Part shown: one piece after another, positions 44,166 to 53,462 of the stretch
Layout: each line of letters starts with the position of its first letter
Position numbering within the stretch: position 1 is the first letter of the stretch
DNA from: Deltaproteobacteria bacterium
Lineage (GTDB): Bacteria > Desulfobacterota > Desulfomonilia > Desulfomonilales > Desulfomonilaceae
DNA length: 64,000 nt
Direction of reading: 5' to 3'
NCBI GenBank assembly: GCA_021777225.1
Contig: JAJYDQ010000011.1
Location: 1 to 64,000, forward strand
Notes under the pieces: generated by a model
Database searches by the model: none
What the model was told of the DNA's origin: nothing
Seen by the model: only the letters and a program-made list of their open reading frames with translations
Position numbers and translations under genes: made by a program

Positions 44166-45175
44166 ACAGCATGGAACGTGTCATGGCAGCGGTAGCTTTT
44201 GGTAGCCTGGATAGGATTCCGGTCATTGCCCAGGTTTTTGGTCACGCAGCGATTGTTGCAGGCGTCCCTCTGGACGAATACATTCAGGACGGCGAAATAC
44301 TGGCCTGGTGCCAACTCAAGGCCCTTGATCTATATGGGTATGATGCGGTCTTCTCCGTGATGGATGTTAATGTGGAGACTGAAGCGATGGGCTCCATCTT
44401 GAATTACCACAAGGATCAATACCCTACTGTCGAAACTTATGCGCTTTCCAAAGAGAATAACTGGGGCAGCCTTAGCACTCCTGATCCTGAACAGGCAGGG
44501 CGGATGCCCGAGATGCTAAAGGCTTTACGGATACTAAGGAGGGAACTGCGCGACGAAATACCCGTAGTAGGATGTGTAATGGGTCCGCTAACTCTGACGA
44601 CCCAATTACTCGGCATGGAAACAGCCCTCTATCTTGCCATTGACGACCCGGATCGATTTGGTCGCCTGATGGATTTCGCTACTGAGGTGGTGATCCGCTT
44701 TGGAGTGGCCCAGATAGGGGCGGGAGCACATTTGCCCATCGTATTTGACCCCTCGGCTTCACCGGCGGTTGTTCCGCATCAGTTTTTTCGAGAGGTCGAA
44801 CTCCCACGTCTGAAAAAGCTTTTCGAGTCGTTCAAACAGGCAGGCGCGGCGGTAAACTGGCTGAATATTGCCGGACCTGTCGAATCGATTCTGCCATATT
44901 ACACAGACGCTGGTGTGAATATAGCGAACTTTGATTACTGTGTCACTCCGCATGTAGCATCGGATAAGCTTCCTAAGACCTGCCTGGACGGCAATATCAA
45001 ACCGCTCGCCTTTGTGGAATCGGCGCCAGACCAAATTACAACAGAGGCTGACATGCTTCTAAAGAGCTTTGCCGGACGAGGCGGATTCATCCTTTCATCC
45101 GGGTGCGAGATCCCCCCGGAATCCCTACAGGAAAACGTGGCGGCTATGGTTATGACGGCTCGTAACACGAGGTAA
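44162..45175 (+). CDS. UroD-family protein lacking the zinc His and Cys
   Basis: 337 residues, same fold family as MtaA but divergent. Where MtaA reads L-H-x-C-G this protein reads LNIAGP, so both ligands are replaced (N235, A237); only the distal Cys is kept (SSGCEIPP, C315). The protein therefore cannot hold the MtaA-type zinc. It is coupled to the corrinoid gene by a 4-bp overlap. It may transfer methyl groups from an activated substrate (such as an aryl ether or quaternary amine) without a metal thiolate, or act as a methyl-sensing protein. The start MNSMERVM could also be the inner Met. Confidence 0.82.
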   Translation: MNSMERVMAAVAFGSLDRIPVIAQVFGHAAIVAGVPLDEYIQDGEILAWCQLKALDLYGYDAVFSVMDVNVETEAMGSILNYHKDQYPTVETYALSKENNWGSLSTPDPEQAGRMPEMLKALRILRRELRDEIPVVGCVMGPLTLTTQLLGMETALYLAIDDPDRFGRLMDFATEVVIRFGVAQIGAGAHLPIVFDPSASPAVVPHQFFREVELPRLKKLFESFKQAGAAVNWLNIAGPVESILPYYTDAGVNIANFDYCVTPHVASDKLPKTCLDGNIKPLAFVESAPDQITTEADMLLKSFAGRGGFILSSGCEIPPESLQENVAAMVMTARNTR

Positions 45176-45181
45176 AACCCG

Positions 45182-46792
45182 ATGCCTTTGCTTAAGGTTA
45201 CGTGGCAGGGAAGACAAAGGACCCTATCTTTTGAATCCGATCCATCACTACGAGAGATACTGGACACCACTGATAGCAGAGTGAGGTCCGGTTGTCGGGG
45301 TAACGGGCGCTGTGGATTGTGTCTGGTTCAGGTCGAAGCAGGAACCGTCAACGAACCGACTGAGAATGAACGTGTCGGACTAACTCAGGAGCAACTCGAC
45401 CAAGGGATCCGCTTCGCGTGCCAGGTGGTTCCCCGGCATGATTTATGGATCTCCATTGTAAATCCCGCGCCTGCATCCAATTGGAAAAGCATTGCGATGC
45501 ATGAGTACTTCAGTCCCTTGGAGAGCCCTACAATAGTAAATACACAGCGGCAGGGTATTCGACTTTCCACGGGTGTCGCCATTGATTTGGGGACGACTCA
45601 TATCAGCATAACCTTGTGGGATATGTACGGCGGCAAACGGTTGACCGGCCGCTCGGGGCTCAATCAACAGCTCCTGTTCGGCGCAGATGTGATGACGAGG
45701 GTTGTCGCCGCCAACGAATCCGTTGAACGTGCGAGGGAAATCAGCCAACTGGCCGTGGATTCTATTGGCGAGGCCCTTTTTGACATCTGCTCGCGGGAAG
45801 GATTAAATCCCCGGGACATAACCCATGTCTCCATAGTGGGGAATACCCCTGAACTAGCGCTGTTGTCTGAAAAAAATTACGATATGTTACTGCAACCTAA
45901 ATTCTGGACAAGGCAAATAGATTGTCAACCGGGGAATACTCGACCATGGTCTGTTGCATGGCACGTTAATCCACATGCGGTTGTCGATATCATTTCCCCT
46001 TTGGCGGGATTCGTTGGTTCTGATCTGCTGGCGGGTGTGCTTGCCACAGCGATGACTGCTCAACCCAAAGTAAGTCTGCTGATCGATTTCGGGACCAATT
46101 CCGAGATGGCCCTGTGGGATGGCTTTACCTTATTGGTAACATCCGCCGCTGGGGGACCGGCATTTGAGGGGTCTGGTTTGAGTTGTGGAATGCCTGCCGT
46201 GGCGGGAGCGATTTATAAGATCGAACACGATGAGTACTCGCAGGATTTCACCTTTCAGGTTCTAGCCGGCACTGATCCAAAAGGTCTCTGTGGTTCAGGT
46301 ATGGTTGATCTGATTGCGTATCTGCTCCGTGCTGGGGCCTTGGATAGGAAGGGAAAATTGACTGGTGAGATGCCCAGTGAAGGATTCCCTTTGCTGAAGG
46401 GCAGCCGGGGCATTGTGTTGACAAATAGGGACATCGATATCTTCCAGCGTGCAAAGGCCGGTATTGGAGCGGGGATACGGCTTTTGCTCAAGTCTGCTGA
46501 CATGACCACAAAAAACCTGGAGCGAGTTTATGTCAGTGGCGCCTTCGGACGTTTTCTAAATGTCAAGAATGCCCAGGATATCGGTCTTCTCCCCAGAGTC
46601 CAGCCTCACTCGATTGAGTTATGCGGCAATACTGCCCTAGCCGGTTGCGAAATGCTCCTGGTTTCCCCCGACCGGTTGATTGAAATGGAATCCATAAGAA
46701 AAAGAGCCCGTGTGATCAATATGTCGAATCACTCGGAATTCGAAGAACTCTTTTTAGAAAACCTTTATGTGAAGCCCATGGAGACAGACTAA
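45182..46792 (+). CDS. Reductive activator of corrinoid protein, cluster 2 (2Fe-2S + ASKHA)
   Basis: 536 residues. The N-terminal ferredoxin has CRGNGRCGLC (residues 38-47) and IRFACQVV (near 80) as cluster ligands. The ASKHA part has AIDLGTTHISIT (near 133), IDFGTNSEMALW (near 300), GGPAFEG, and VSGAFGRFLNVKNA near the C-terminus. It re-reduces cob(II) forms of the corrinoid protein at 43536, from which it is separated only by the UroD gene. It is slightly shorter than common RACE proteins of 600 or more residues. Confidence 0.9.
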   Translation: MPLLKVTWQGRQRTLSFESDPSLREILDTTDSRVRSGCRGNGRCGLCLVQVEAGTVNEPTENERVGLTQEQLDQGIRFACQVVPRHDLWISIVNPAPASNWKSIAMHEYFSPLESPTIVNTQRQGIRLSTGVAIDLGTTHISITLWDMYGGKRLTGRSGLNQQLLFGADVMTRVVAANESVERAREISQLAVDSIGEALFDICSREGLNPRDITHVSIVGNTPELALLSEKNYDMLLQPKFWTRQIDCQPGNTRPWSVAWHVNPHAVVDIISPLAGFVGSDLLAGVLATAMTAQPKVSLLIDFGTNSEMALWDGFTLLVTSAAGGPAFEGSGLSCGMPAVAGAIYKIEHDEYSQDFTFQVLAGTDPKGLCGSGMVDLIAYLLRAGALDRKGKLTGEMPSEGFPLLKGSRGIVLTNRDIDIFQRAKAGIGAGIRLLLKSADMTTKNLERVYVSGAFGRFLNVKNAQDIGLLPRVQPHSIELCGNTALAGCEMLLVSPDRLIEMESIRKRARVINMSNHSEFEELFLENLYVKPMETD

Positions 46793-46795
46793 ATT

Positions 46796-48871
46796 ATGGA
46801 CCCAACATTAATCGATGAAAAGGAACAGCACGAGGCATTCATAAAAGCAACTCAATATATTGCGCGACTTACCGCCCAACAGGACGTTTATGAACACCTG
46901 GCAGAAGTTGTGGTGAACTTTTTCAAAGCGAACTGGGTCGCATTTGCTCATCAGACGGCGGAAACAGAGATTGCCATGCGCCTCTGCACTATTTCTGATC
47001 AGGTTTTTCGGAACAGTATTTTAACAGTGGAATCACGGCGAATTATATCGAACGTTTTGGGCAGCGGGTTTCTCGACATGCAGATTCTAGAGATACCCGA
47101 CCCTTATATGACTGTCTTCCTGCCGATCCATGAGCGAGGGCAGACGAACAATGTCATGCTGATCGGCTATAGGTCCGGGGCATCTTTGCCCAGAGATCTT
47201 CTAAATCATTTTCTGGCAATGGTAGGGTTAGCCGAGACGTCTTTTGAAAGGCTTGCTTCCGAACAAGAACTCAAAAGTCATCGCGATCATTTGGAAAAAC
47301 TCGTAAGGGAACGCACTGCGGATATTGTTACGAAGAACTCCAGACTAACAGAGGAAATCGCTGAGCGTAAACAGGCAGAAGAAGCACTGCGCAGAAGTGA
47401 AGATCAATTCCGTCTCCTGCTTAATTCGACCGCCGAAGCGATATACGGTGTCGACCTGAATGGCAATTGCACGTTCTGTAACGCCAGGTGCCTCAACCTG
47501 CTTGGATACAAAGAGCCAGACGAGCTGGTCGGGAAAAATATACATCGGCAAATCCACCACAAGTATCGGGACGGAACTCCCTTCCCCGAGGAGGAATGCC
47601 GGATGACTCTGACCCTAGGTCATGTGGAAGGCGCACACGCAGACGACGACGTTTTCTGGAGGACTGACGGCGGCTGTTTTCCAGTCGAATATTGGTCATA
47701 TCCCCAACATCGTGATGGAGTGATTGAGGGCGCCGTTGTGACTTTCCTGGACATCACGGAGCGCAAACTTGCGGAACAGAAACTCCAGGAGAGTGAAGAG
47801 CGTAATCGAAAGCTAGTGGAGTTCCTTCCGAAAATGATAGGCGTCCATGTTAAACAGAAGTGGGTCTACATGAACCCAGCGGGCCTGAAACTCCTCGGAG
47901 CCAGGAGCGAAGGAGAACTGCTCGGAAGGGAAATTCAGGAAATTATCAGTCCGGAATTTCGTGATATCGTAAGGTCTAGGATAGAACAAGTTCAGCAAAA
48001 GGGGTTATCTGTCCCGGAGATCGAGCAGCAATTTATTCGACTGGACGGCGTAAAAGTGGACGTGAGTGTGTCTTCAGTTCCAATCGACTATCAAGGAGAG
48101 CCCGGGATTCTAATGTTTGCCGAAGACATCTCCGCAAGGAAAAGGGCTGAAGATGAATTACGACGATCTCACGAGCAACTGGAGCGTTCCAACGCAGAGT
48201 TACAACAGTTCGCCTATGTGGCCTCACATGACCTACAGGAACCATTGCGAATGGTGTCAAGCTACATGGAACTCATTGAACGTCGCTACAAGGGACAACT
48301 AGACGCGGACGCCGATGATTTTATAGGTTACGCCGTGGACGGCGCCAAACGTATGAGGATGCTCATTAATGACCTTTTGGAATATTCGAGGGTGGGGACT
48401 TACGGTAAAGCTTTCGTACCTGTTGACTGTGAAACATTGTTGAATAGGGTCCTCGACCATCTTCAACTGTCGATTGAGGACAGCAGCGCCACGGTAACTC
48501 ATGACCATCTTCCTGTGGTGATTGGCGATAGCGCCCAACTCATGAGGCTATTCCAGAACCTCATCCATAACTCGTTGAAATTTAAAAATGATTCTCCCCC
48601 ATTGATCCATGTTTCCGCTGAACAATGTTACGGGAATTGGCTCTTTTCGTTCCATGACAATGGTATCGGAATTGATCCACAATATGCGGATCGAATATTC
48701 GTAATATTCCAGAGGCTGCACAATCGAGATGAATATCCTGGAACAGGCATAGGCCTGGCAATTTGCAAGAAGATCGTTGAACGACATGGAGGACGCATCT
48801 GGTTTCAATCAGAGCAGGGCAATGGAGCCACCTTCCTTTTCACCATTCCCAGACAGGATTCAGAATCCTGA
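46796..48871 (+). CDS. GAF-PAS-PAS histidine kinase
   Basis: 691 residues, cytoplasmic. A GAF-like domain (about 15-155), a coiled coil, two PAS domains (about 200-320 and 330-450; both end in a PAC-like DIxxRK or DITERK), HisKA with phospho-His in YVASHDLQEPLRMV, and an ATPase with NLIHNSLKF (N), FHDNGIGI (G1) and GTGIGLAICKK (G2). It starts 3 bp after the RACE gene and ends 14 bp before the sigma54 activator, so sensor, activator and methyltransferase genes are in one transcript. It probably senses a state of the methyltransferase system or its substrate. Confidence 0.91.
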   Translation: MDPTLIDEKEQHEAFIKATQYIARLTAQQDVYEHLAEVVVNFFKANWVAFAHQTAETEIAMRLCTISDQVFRNSILTVESRRIISNVLGSGFLDMQILEIPDPYMTVFLPIHERGQTNNVMLIGYRSGASLPRDLLNHFLAMVGLAETSFERLASEQELKSHRDHLEKLVRERTADIVTKNSRLTEEIAERKQAEEALRRSEDQFRLLLNSTAEAIYGVDLNGNCTFCNARCLNLLGYKEPDELVGKNIHRQIHHKYRDGTPFPEEECRMTLTLGHVEGAHADDDVFWRTDGGCFPVEYWSYPQHRDGVIEGAVVTFLDITERKLAEQKLQESEERNRKLVEFLPKMIGVHVKQKWVYMNPAGLKLLGARSEGELLGREIQEIISPEFRDIVRSRIEQVQQKGLSVPEIEQQFIRLDGVKVDVSVSSVPIDYQGEPGILMFAEDISARKRAEDELRRSHEQLERSNAELQQFAYVASHDLQEPLRMVSSYMELIERRYKGQLDADADDFIGYAVDGAKRMRMLINDLLEYSRVGTYGKAFVPVDCETLLNRVLDHLQLSIEDSSATVTHDHLPVVIGDSAQLMRLFQNLIHNSLKFKNDSPPLIHVSAEQCYGNWLFSFHDNGIGIDPQYADRIFVIFQRLHNRDEYPGTGIGLAICKKIVERHGGRIWFQSEQGNGATFLFTIPRQDSES

Positions 48872-48885
48872 AAAATGAGGCTGAA

Positions 48886-50739
48886 ATGCTGGAAGATCGG
48901 CTGACAATTCTGCTGATAGAGGACAATCCCGCTGATACCCGTCTCATTAAGGAAATGTGCCTGGATTGCGGGACCAGCGATCTGGATATCCAGTGTGAAT
49001 CGCGTCTCGCTTCGGGATTGGCTCGGCTCCGAAATGGAGGGGTTGATGCGGTGCTTCTGGATCTGAATTTGCCCGATAGCCTGGGCATTGAAACATTAAC
49101 TTGCGTTGACACAGAGTTTCCTGAAATTCCAATTATCGTGCTTACCGGCCAGGAAGATGAAGCTATAGCAGTTGAGGCTGTAAAACAGGGAGCGCAGGAT
49201 TATCTGGTCAAAAGCACGCTAGATGGAAACCAGTTGGCTAGGTCCATACAGTACGCCATAGAGCGTAAACGGATGGCGGTAGACCTTATTAGAGCAAAGA
49301 ATGAGTTGGAGAGGCGGGTTGAGGAACGCACGGCCGAACTCCTAGATACGAATGAGCGACTCAAGCAGGAAATTGCCGAGCGCAAGGTGGCCGCTGAAGA
49401 GCTGAAGAAAAGTGAGGAGCGTTTCAGGGCCATCTTTGAAAGCGCTAACGACTTCATATTCATCAAGGATCTCTCCTTAAGATATACACACATCAATCCT
49501 GCCACGGCAAAACTTTTTGGTGTTCCAGCATCCGAGATGTTGGGAAAAACCGCTGAGGACGTCGTTAAAAAGGAAGTGGCTCAATATATTAGAGAGGCTG
49601 ACTCTCGCGTTTTAAAGGGAGAATCTATTGAAGAAATAACCACTAGAGAAATGAGGGGTGTGTCCATGACTTTCCATGAAGTCAGGGTACCCATGCATAA
49701 TGGCTCAGGAGAGATCATAGGGATTTGTGGAATATCTCGTGACATAACGGACCTAAACAGGCTGCAGGATACTCAAAAGTTCGTGTCGCAGGAATATCGT
49801 TCAGAAATTATGAAGGCTGTTCTTAAACAGGCCGCATTTGCAGCGTCCACCAAAAGTGTGGTCCTGCTTTTGGGTGAGAGTGGAGTAGGCAAAGACTACC
49901 TAGCCAAATACATACACAAACGATCTAATTATTCTTCGGGATCATATTACTCCATAAATTGCGCGGCTGTTCCACTAGAACTTGCAGAATCCGAACTCTT
50001 CGGTCATGAGGCCGGAGCATTTACCGGGGCCGGTAGGCGAAAGCGGGGTCTTTTAGAACTGGCTGAGGGGGGAACTCTTTTGTTGAACGAAGTCGGAGAG
50101 CTTTCACCTGCCCTCCAGGCAAAATTTCTGACTTTTCTCGACACAAGAACTTTTACTCGAGTTGGTGGGCAACAGAACATTAGGGTCAACGCGCGCATTC
50201 TTGCGGCGACCAACAGAGATCTCCAACATGAGATCTCGATCGGCCGTTTTCGGGCTGATCTCTATTACCGTTTGAATGTGTTTTCAATCAGAATTCCTCC
50301 GCTTAGAGAACGTATCGAAGATCTTCCGATCCTTGTTGCAGAGTTGCTTTCCATCTTGGCCAAAGAACTGCAAATGAGCTTTTCACCGGGATTGGCGGCC
50401 GGAGAAATGGCTAAACTATATAATTATCAATGGCCTGGAAACATCAGAGAACTTAGAAACGTTCTGGAACGTGCAGTGATTCTTTCCGGAGGGGGAACCA
50501 TAAAGGTGGATATTGACGGATCTCAGACTCGAGAACCGGTTTTATCTTCCTCTAGGGTCTCAAATATTGCCGATACTTCGACGTTAGCCGATTCTATGGA
50601 GAATTTGAGTAGGGCTATGATCGAGGAAGCTCTTACGCGTTCAAAAGGTAGAAAAGAATTGGCCGCGTCCTATTTAGGGGTGTCTCGTTATACATTGAGG
50701 CGCTGGATACAAAAACTCGGGATTAATGTGCGAAAATGA
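48886..50739 (+). CDS. Receiver-PAS-sigma54 activator
   Basis: 617 residues. Receiver (1-125; phospho-Asp in VLLDLNLPD), a coiled-coil linker, PAS (about 175-300), AAA+ (about 320-555; Walker A GESGVGKD, GAFTGA loop, LLLNEVGELS) and a Fis-type helix-turn-helix at the end (GRKELAASYLGVSRYTLRRW). Walker B has N in place of the usual D in LLLxE. It is the output partner of the kinase at 46796. The nearest consensus sigma54 promoter is 235 bp downstream at 50972, driving the small helical protein gene. Confidence 0.91.
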   Translation: MLEDRLTILLIEDNPADTRLIKEMCLDCGTSDLDIQCESRLASGLARLRNGGVDAVLLDLNLPDSLGIETLTCVDTEFPEIPIIVLTGQEDEAIAVEAVKQGAQDYLVKSTLDGNQLARSIQYAIERKRMAVDLIRAKNELERRVEERTAELLDTNERLKQEIAERKVAAEELKKSEERFRAIFESANDFIFIKDLSLRYTHINPATAKLFGVPASEMLGKTAEDVVKKEVAQYIREADSRVLKGESIEEITTREMRGVSMTFHEVRVPMHNGSGEIIGICGISRDITDLNRLQDTQKFVSQEYRSEIMKAVLKQAAFAASTKSVVLLLGESGVGKDYLAKYIHKRSNYSSGSYYSINCAAVPLELAESELFGHEAGAFTGAGRRKRGLLELAEGGTLLLNEVGELSPALQAKFLTFLDTRTFTRVGGQQNIRVNARILAATNRDLQHEISIGRFRADLYYRLNVFSIRIPPLRERIEDLPILVAELLSILAKELQMSFSPGLAAGEMAKLYNYQWPGNIRELRNVLERAVILSGGGTIKVDIDGSQTREPVLSSSRVSNIADTSTLADSMENLSRAMIEEALTRSKGRKELAASYLGVSRYTLRRWIQKLGINVRK

Positions 50740-50777
50740 CACATTGTTCTTTTGATTAATGTGTCTGATTCGCACAT
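50726..50777 (+). terminator. Nested hairpin over the stop codon of the sigma54 activator gene
   Basis: ATGTGCGAA (50726-50734) pairs with TTCGCACAT (50769-50777); inside it GACACATT (50738-50745) pairs with AATGTGTC (50758-50765) after a 3-nt internal loop, leaving a 12-nt loop. The left arms overlap the last codons and the stop. No T-run follows, so it may be a terminator of unusual form, an mRNA end-protecting structure or a protein site. Confidence 0.5.
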
Positions 50778-51248
50778 AGGAAGATTGGTATAATTAAAGA
50801 ATGAGATCATTAGCTCAAATAATATAGGTGAATCTGCCAGATTTACTATTCTTGATTAAAATCCTCTTATTCTTTACTCTAGCTCTTCTTTTAACTCCAA
50901 TCAAAAATACAGTCTTTTAACTAATTGTTCTTATGAGCTTTTTCGTAACCGGCTGGACAAGCTTATAAGTGTGGCACATAAATTGCTCTGAAAAATCTAA
51001 CGCAGTTGAAGGTTTCAGAGTTCAGTAGCCGTTGATTGGTATCTTTTCGCGTATATCTGGAAATTTTCGTGAAAAGCTGTGTCGATACTCTTCTGATAAT
51101 AGCTTGCATGGTTAGGGGTTACCATGCGGTAGCTTTCCAACATCTCAGAATTAAAACATTCTAGTGGATGGAGCAAAGAAGCATGAAAAGTTGTCTTGGC
51201 GAGAATACTAAGACCACGCCAATCAGTTAGATGAGAAAGGAGGCCGCC
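50740..51248. other. Gap of about 500 bp with sigma54 promoter and long leader
   Basis: It contains the hairpin above and a perfect sigma54 promoter at 50972-50987. A hydrophobic 30-codon frame at 50828-50920 lacks a ribosome site. From the predicted start near 50998 the mRNA leader to GTG 51249 would be about 250 nt, with no recognised riboswitch. Confidence 0.5.
50972..50987 (+). promoter_or_regulatory. Sigma54 (-24/-12) promoter
   Basis: TGGCAC-N5-TTGCT is an exact consensus match with GG and GC ten bases apart. It points to the genes at 51249 and 51606 and lies 233 bp downstream of the sigma54 activator gene at 48886, which probably drives it. Confidence 0.86.
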
Positions 51249-51548
51249 GTGAAATTGGACGGAGCATCGCTTACCCATGATGAAGCGTTTGAGGCTCTAG
51301 TTGAAGCGGGATACCAGGTTGTTCAAACCGATTTCGACGAAATGGCTTTCAGGGAATGGAGACAAAAGGCAATTAATTGCATCGCCACTCTACTGGGCGC
51401 CGAACACCCTTATACTCGATCTTTTTCAGAGTATGTATTGCGCCGAGACCTAAACAGTCTTTTCCTCGGAAGAGGCCTGGTTTACGCGACTAAGCGAGAT
51501 GTGTTAATGGATGCTGATCAAAATCTGGCACACCTCGAAAATAATTGA
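51249..51548 (+). CDS. Small helical protein, copy 2 of a local family
   Basis: 99 residues from GTG 51249 (AAAGGAGG 5 nt upstream; an ATG 18 bp earlier overlaps this site). It is homologous to the protein at 37885: F..WR..A..C (34-44) and GAEH.YT..F..YV (50-63) match. It has no signal peptide or membrane segment. It lies after a sigma54 promoter and the REC-PAS activator gene, and before a secreted protein gene. Function unknown; repeated association with sigma54 activators suggests a regulon effector. Confidence 0.68.
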   Translation: MKLDGASLTHDEAFEALVEAGYQVVQTDFDEMAFREWRQKAINCIATLLGAEHPYTRSFSEYVLRRDLNSLFLGRGLVYATKRDVLMDADQNLAHLENN

Positions 51549-51605
51549 CAAAAATATAATGAGAAACTGGAGTTTTCAACAACTGCCGGGACAAAGGGGC
51601 GCCAG

Positions 51606-52163
51606 ATGAAGAATTATGATAAACCCTTTTGGTCGTTTGTGTTGGTCTGCACAATCATTTTGACCCCAACGCTATCACTGTCCGATGAGATCTCTTCAAC
51701 AATGGATGAAGAAATTTATCAACTAATTACGCAGATCAGAGACATTGAGTGGCTTAAACGCAATATTCAGGATTGTTATTTCACAGAGAAGCTAATTCTG
51801 GATGTTTCCCGTTCGTCGGGACTATTTCCAAATTACTCGACCAGTTTGGATGGTGAGCTTGTAAATCGAGTTTTCGGTCATCTTACCGGCACACCTGAAC
51901 ATGAACGGTTTGTCAAAATGTACAACTCGCTTGCTCAAACATCGAATCGTAGAGATTTTAATATGGCTGAGCTATTTGCCGAATACATGCAATTTTTACA
52001 ATCGGGACAGACCCGATTGATAGCTCAGTTAAAGCTATATCTCAAACGCACGCCTCATGTTGATTCCGAGAAATGTTACCCCCAGAAGGTGATGACCAAA
52101 ACATTTCCTCTGACACAGCGGACGACAGTTGGTGTTCCAAGAGGGCTGAGAACATCTAACTAA
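51606..52163 (+). CDS. Secreted or periplasmic protein, unrecognised
   Basis: 185 residues. The N-terminus is a signal peptide: a basic start (MKNYDK), a hydrophobic core (FVLVCTIILTPTLS) and likely cleavage around residue 26. The mature part is helical with two Cys (IQDCYF and SEKCYP). It follows the small helical protein by 57 bp on the same strand and probably shares its sigma54 promoter. I do not recognise the family. Confidence 0.6.
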   Translation: MKNYDKPFWSFVLVCTIILTPTLSLSDEISSTMDEEIYQLITQIRDIEWLKRNIQDCYFTEKLILDVSRSSGLFPNYSTSLDGELVNRVFGHLTGTPEHERFVKMYNSLAQTSNRRDFNMAELFAEYMQFLQSGQTRLIAQLKLYLKRTPHVDSEKCYPQKVMTKTFPLTQRTTVGVPRGLRTSN

Positions 52164-52304
52164 AGCGGAATCCGTTATCTGCAATTGCCTAAGCTGAGTA
52201 ATTGAGAAATCTACTTCACAAATTAGACTCGGAAATTTTCTGTATTATTGTTATATTGAAAGACATTCAAAATTTTATTTGGACAAGAGTATGGAGACCT
52301 AATT

Positions 52305-52718
52305 TTGAATACAGGCCTCTGGCCTTTGGCCCTCTATTTCTTTTCTGCTATCGCGCTTGTAATAATCATGATCGGGCTCTCTTCCCTGCTAGGAGAGAGC
52401 CATAAAGAGAGGACTACGGGCGATCCCTATGAGTCTGGCATGGTTGTGACCGGCTCAGCGCATGTTCGTTTTAACGCTCCATTCTATCTAATAGCCGTTT
52501 TTTTTGTTATTTTCGATCTCGAAACTCTTTTCATAATTTCATGGGCTGTGGCTATTCGTGAGTTGGGGTGGACCGGCTACATTGAGATTTTAGCATTCAT
52601 TGCGGTTCTTTTTCTGTCACTGATATATTTATGGCGTGTCGGGGCGTTGGATTTGCTTAGCAAGCATAAGTTAATCTGCAGGAAATCGCCGAGCGCAGAG
52701 GCAGCACGAAAACATTGA
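52305..52718 (+). CDS. nuoA: NADH-quinone oxidoreductase subunit A
   Basis: 137 residues from a TTG start with GGAG 8 nt upstream. Three membrane helices and the conserved loop GDPYESGMVVTGSAHVRFNA followed by FYLIAVFFVIFDLETLF identify NuoA. It is the first gene of the nuo operon and forms part of the membrane arm near the quinone site. An upstream ATG at 52291 ends after three codons and is not used. Confidence 0.94.
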   Translation: MNTGLWPLALYFFSAIALVIIMIGLSSLLGESHKERTTGDPYESGMVVTGSAHVRFNAPFYLIAVFFVIFDLETLFIISWAVAIRELGWTGYIEILAFIAVLFLSLIYLWRVGALDLLSKHKLICRKSPSAEAARKH

Positions 52719-52806
52719 CATAATCCTTAAACAGGCTGATTTCTGTAAGGTTAGAGATAAACCAGGTTAGAATAAACCACGATTTGATGGAGATAAAACC
52801 GACAAT

Positions 52807-53442
52807 ATGAGTTGGAGTTTGACTAAACCTCATTCGGATTCATTAAATAGAGACGCTGCCTCGGTTGAGCATGCAGTGCAGTCAAGTATTATTCTCACAA
52901 AAGTTCAAGACCTAATAGCATGGGGGCGTAAATACTCGATCTGGCCTTTCAACTTCGGTTTGTCATGCTGCTATGTCGAGATGGCCACAGCGTTTACGAG
53001 TAAATATGATGTCGCTCGTTTTGGCTCCGAGGTTCTTCGGGGAACTCCCCGAGAAGCCGACCTTATGGTTATCGCGGGGACGGTTTTTATTAAGATGGCC
53101 CCCATAATCAGAAGAATGTATCAACAGATGATGGAACCTCGCTGGGTAATTTCGATGGGATCTTGCGCCAACTCCGGCGGTATGTATGACATTTACAGCG
53201 TGGTTCAGGGTGTGGATAAGTTTTTGCCTGTTGATGTTTATGTGCCGGGTTGTCCGCCCCGCCCTGACGCTTTCCTGGAAGGTCTGACTCTCCTTCAGAG
53301 CGCGGTGGGTAATGAACGTCGGCCATTGAGTCGATTTGTAGGCCCTCAAAATGTTATCAGTCCTGAAAAACCATCTATGCGTGATTTAAAGAAGGAAGCC
53401 AGAAATCAAATAACCACACTGCCCACACCGGATGAACTTTAG
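52807..53442 (+). CDS. nuoB: NADH-quinone oxidoreductase subunit B
   Basis: 211 residues. N2 cluster ligands are in [23 protein letters not shown] and [11 protein letters not shown], the full NuoB set. The N-terminal 30 residues are a variable extension. It carries the terminal 4Fe-4S cluster that reduces quinone, at the junction with NuoD. Confidence 0.95.
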   Translation: MSWSLTKPHSDSLNRDAASVEHAVQSSIILTKVQDLIAWGRKYSIWPFNFGLSCCYVEMATAFTSKYDVARFGSEVLRGTPREADLMVIAGTVFIKMAPIIRRMYQQMMEPRWVISMGSCANSGGMYDIYSVVQGVDKFLPVDVYVPGCPPRPDAFLEGLTLLQSAVGNERRPLSRFVGPQNVISPEKPSMRDLKKEARNQITTLPTPDEL

Positions 53443-53462
53443 GAGATAACCCCTGAAATCTT

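Noticed and set aside
50828-50920. GTG-started 30-codon hydrophobic frame, possible one-helix membrane peptide
   Set aside because: No ribosome site, upstream of the predicted transcription start, and A/T-rich DNA easily yields such frames.
51015-51278. Minus-strand 87-codon frame
   Set aside because: Overlaps the start of the small helical protein and the leader region, no motif, no ribosome site seen.
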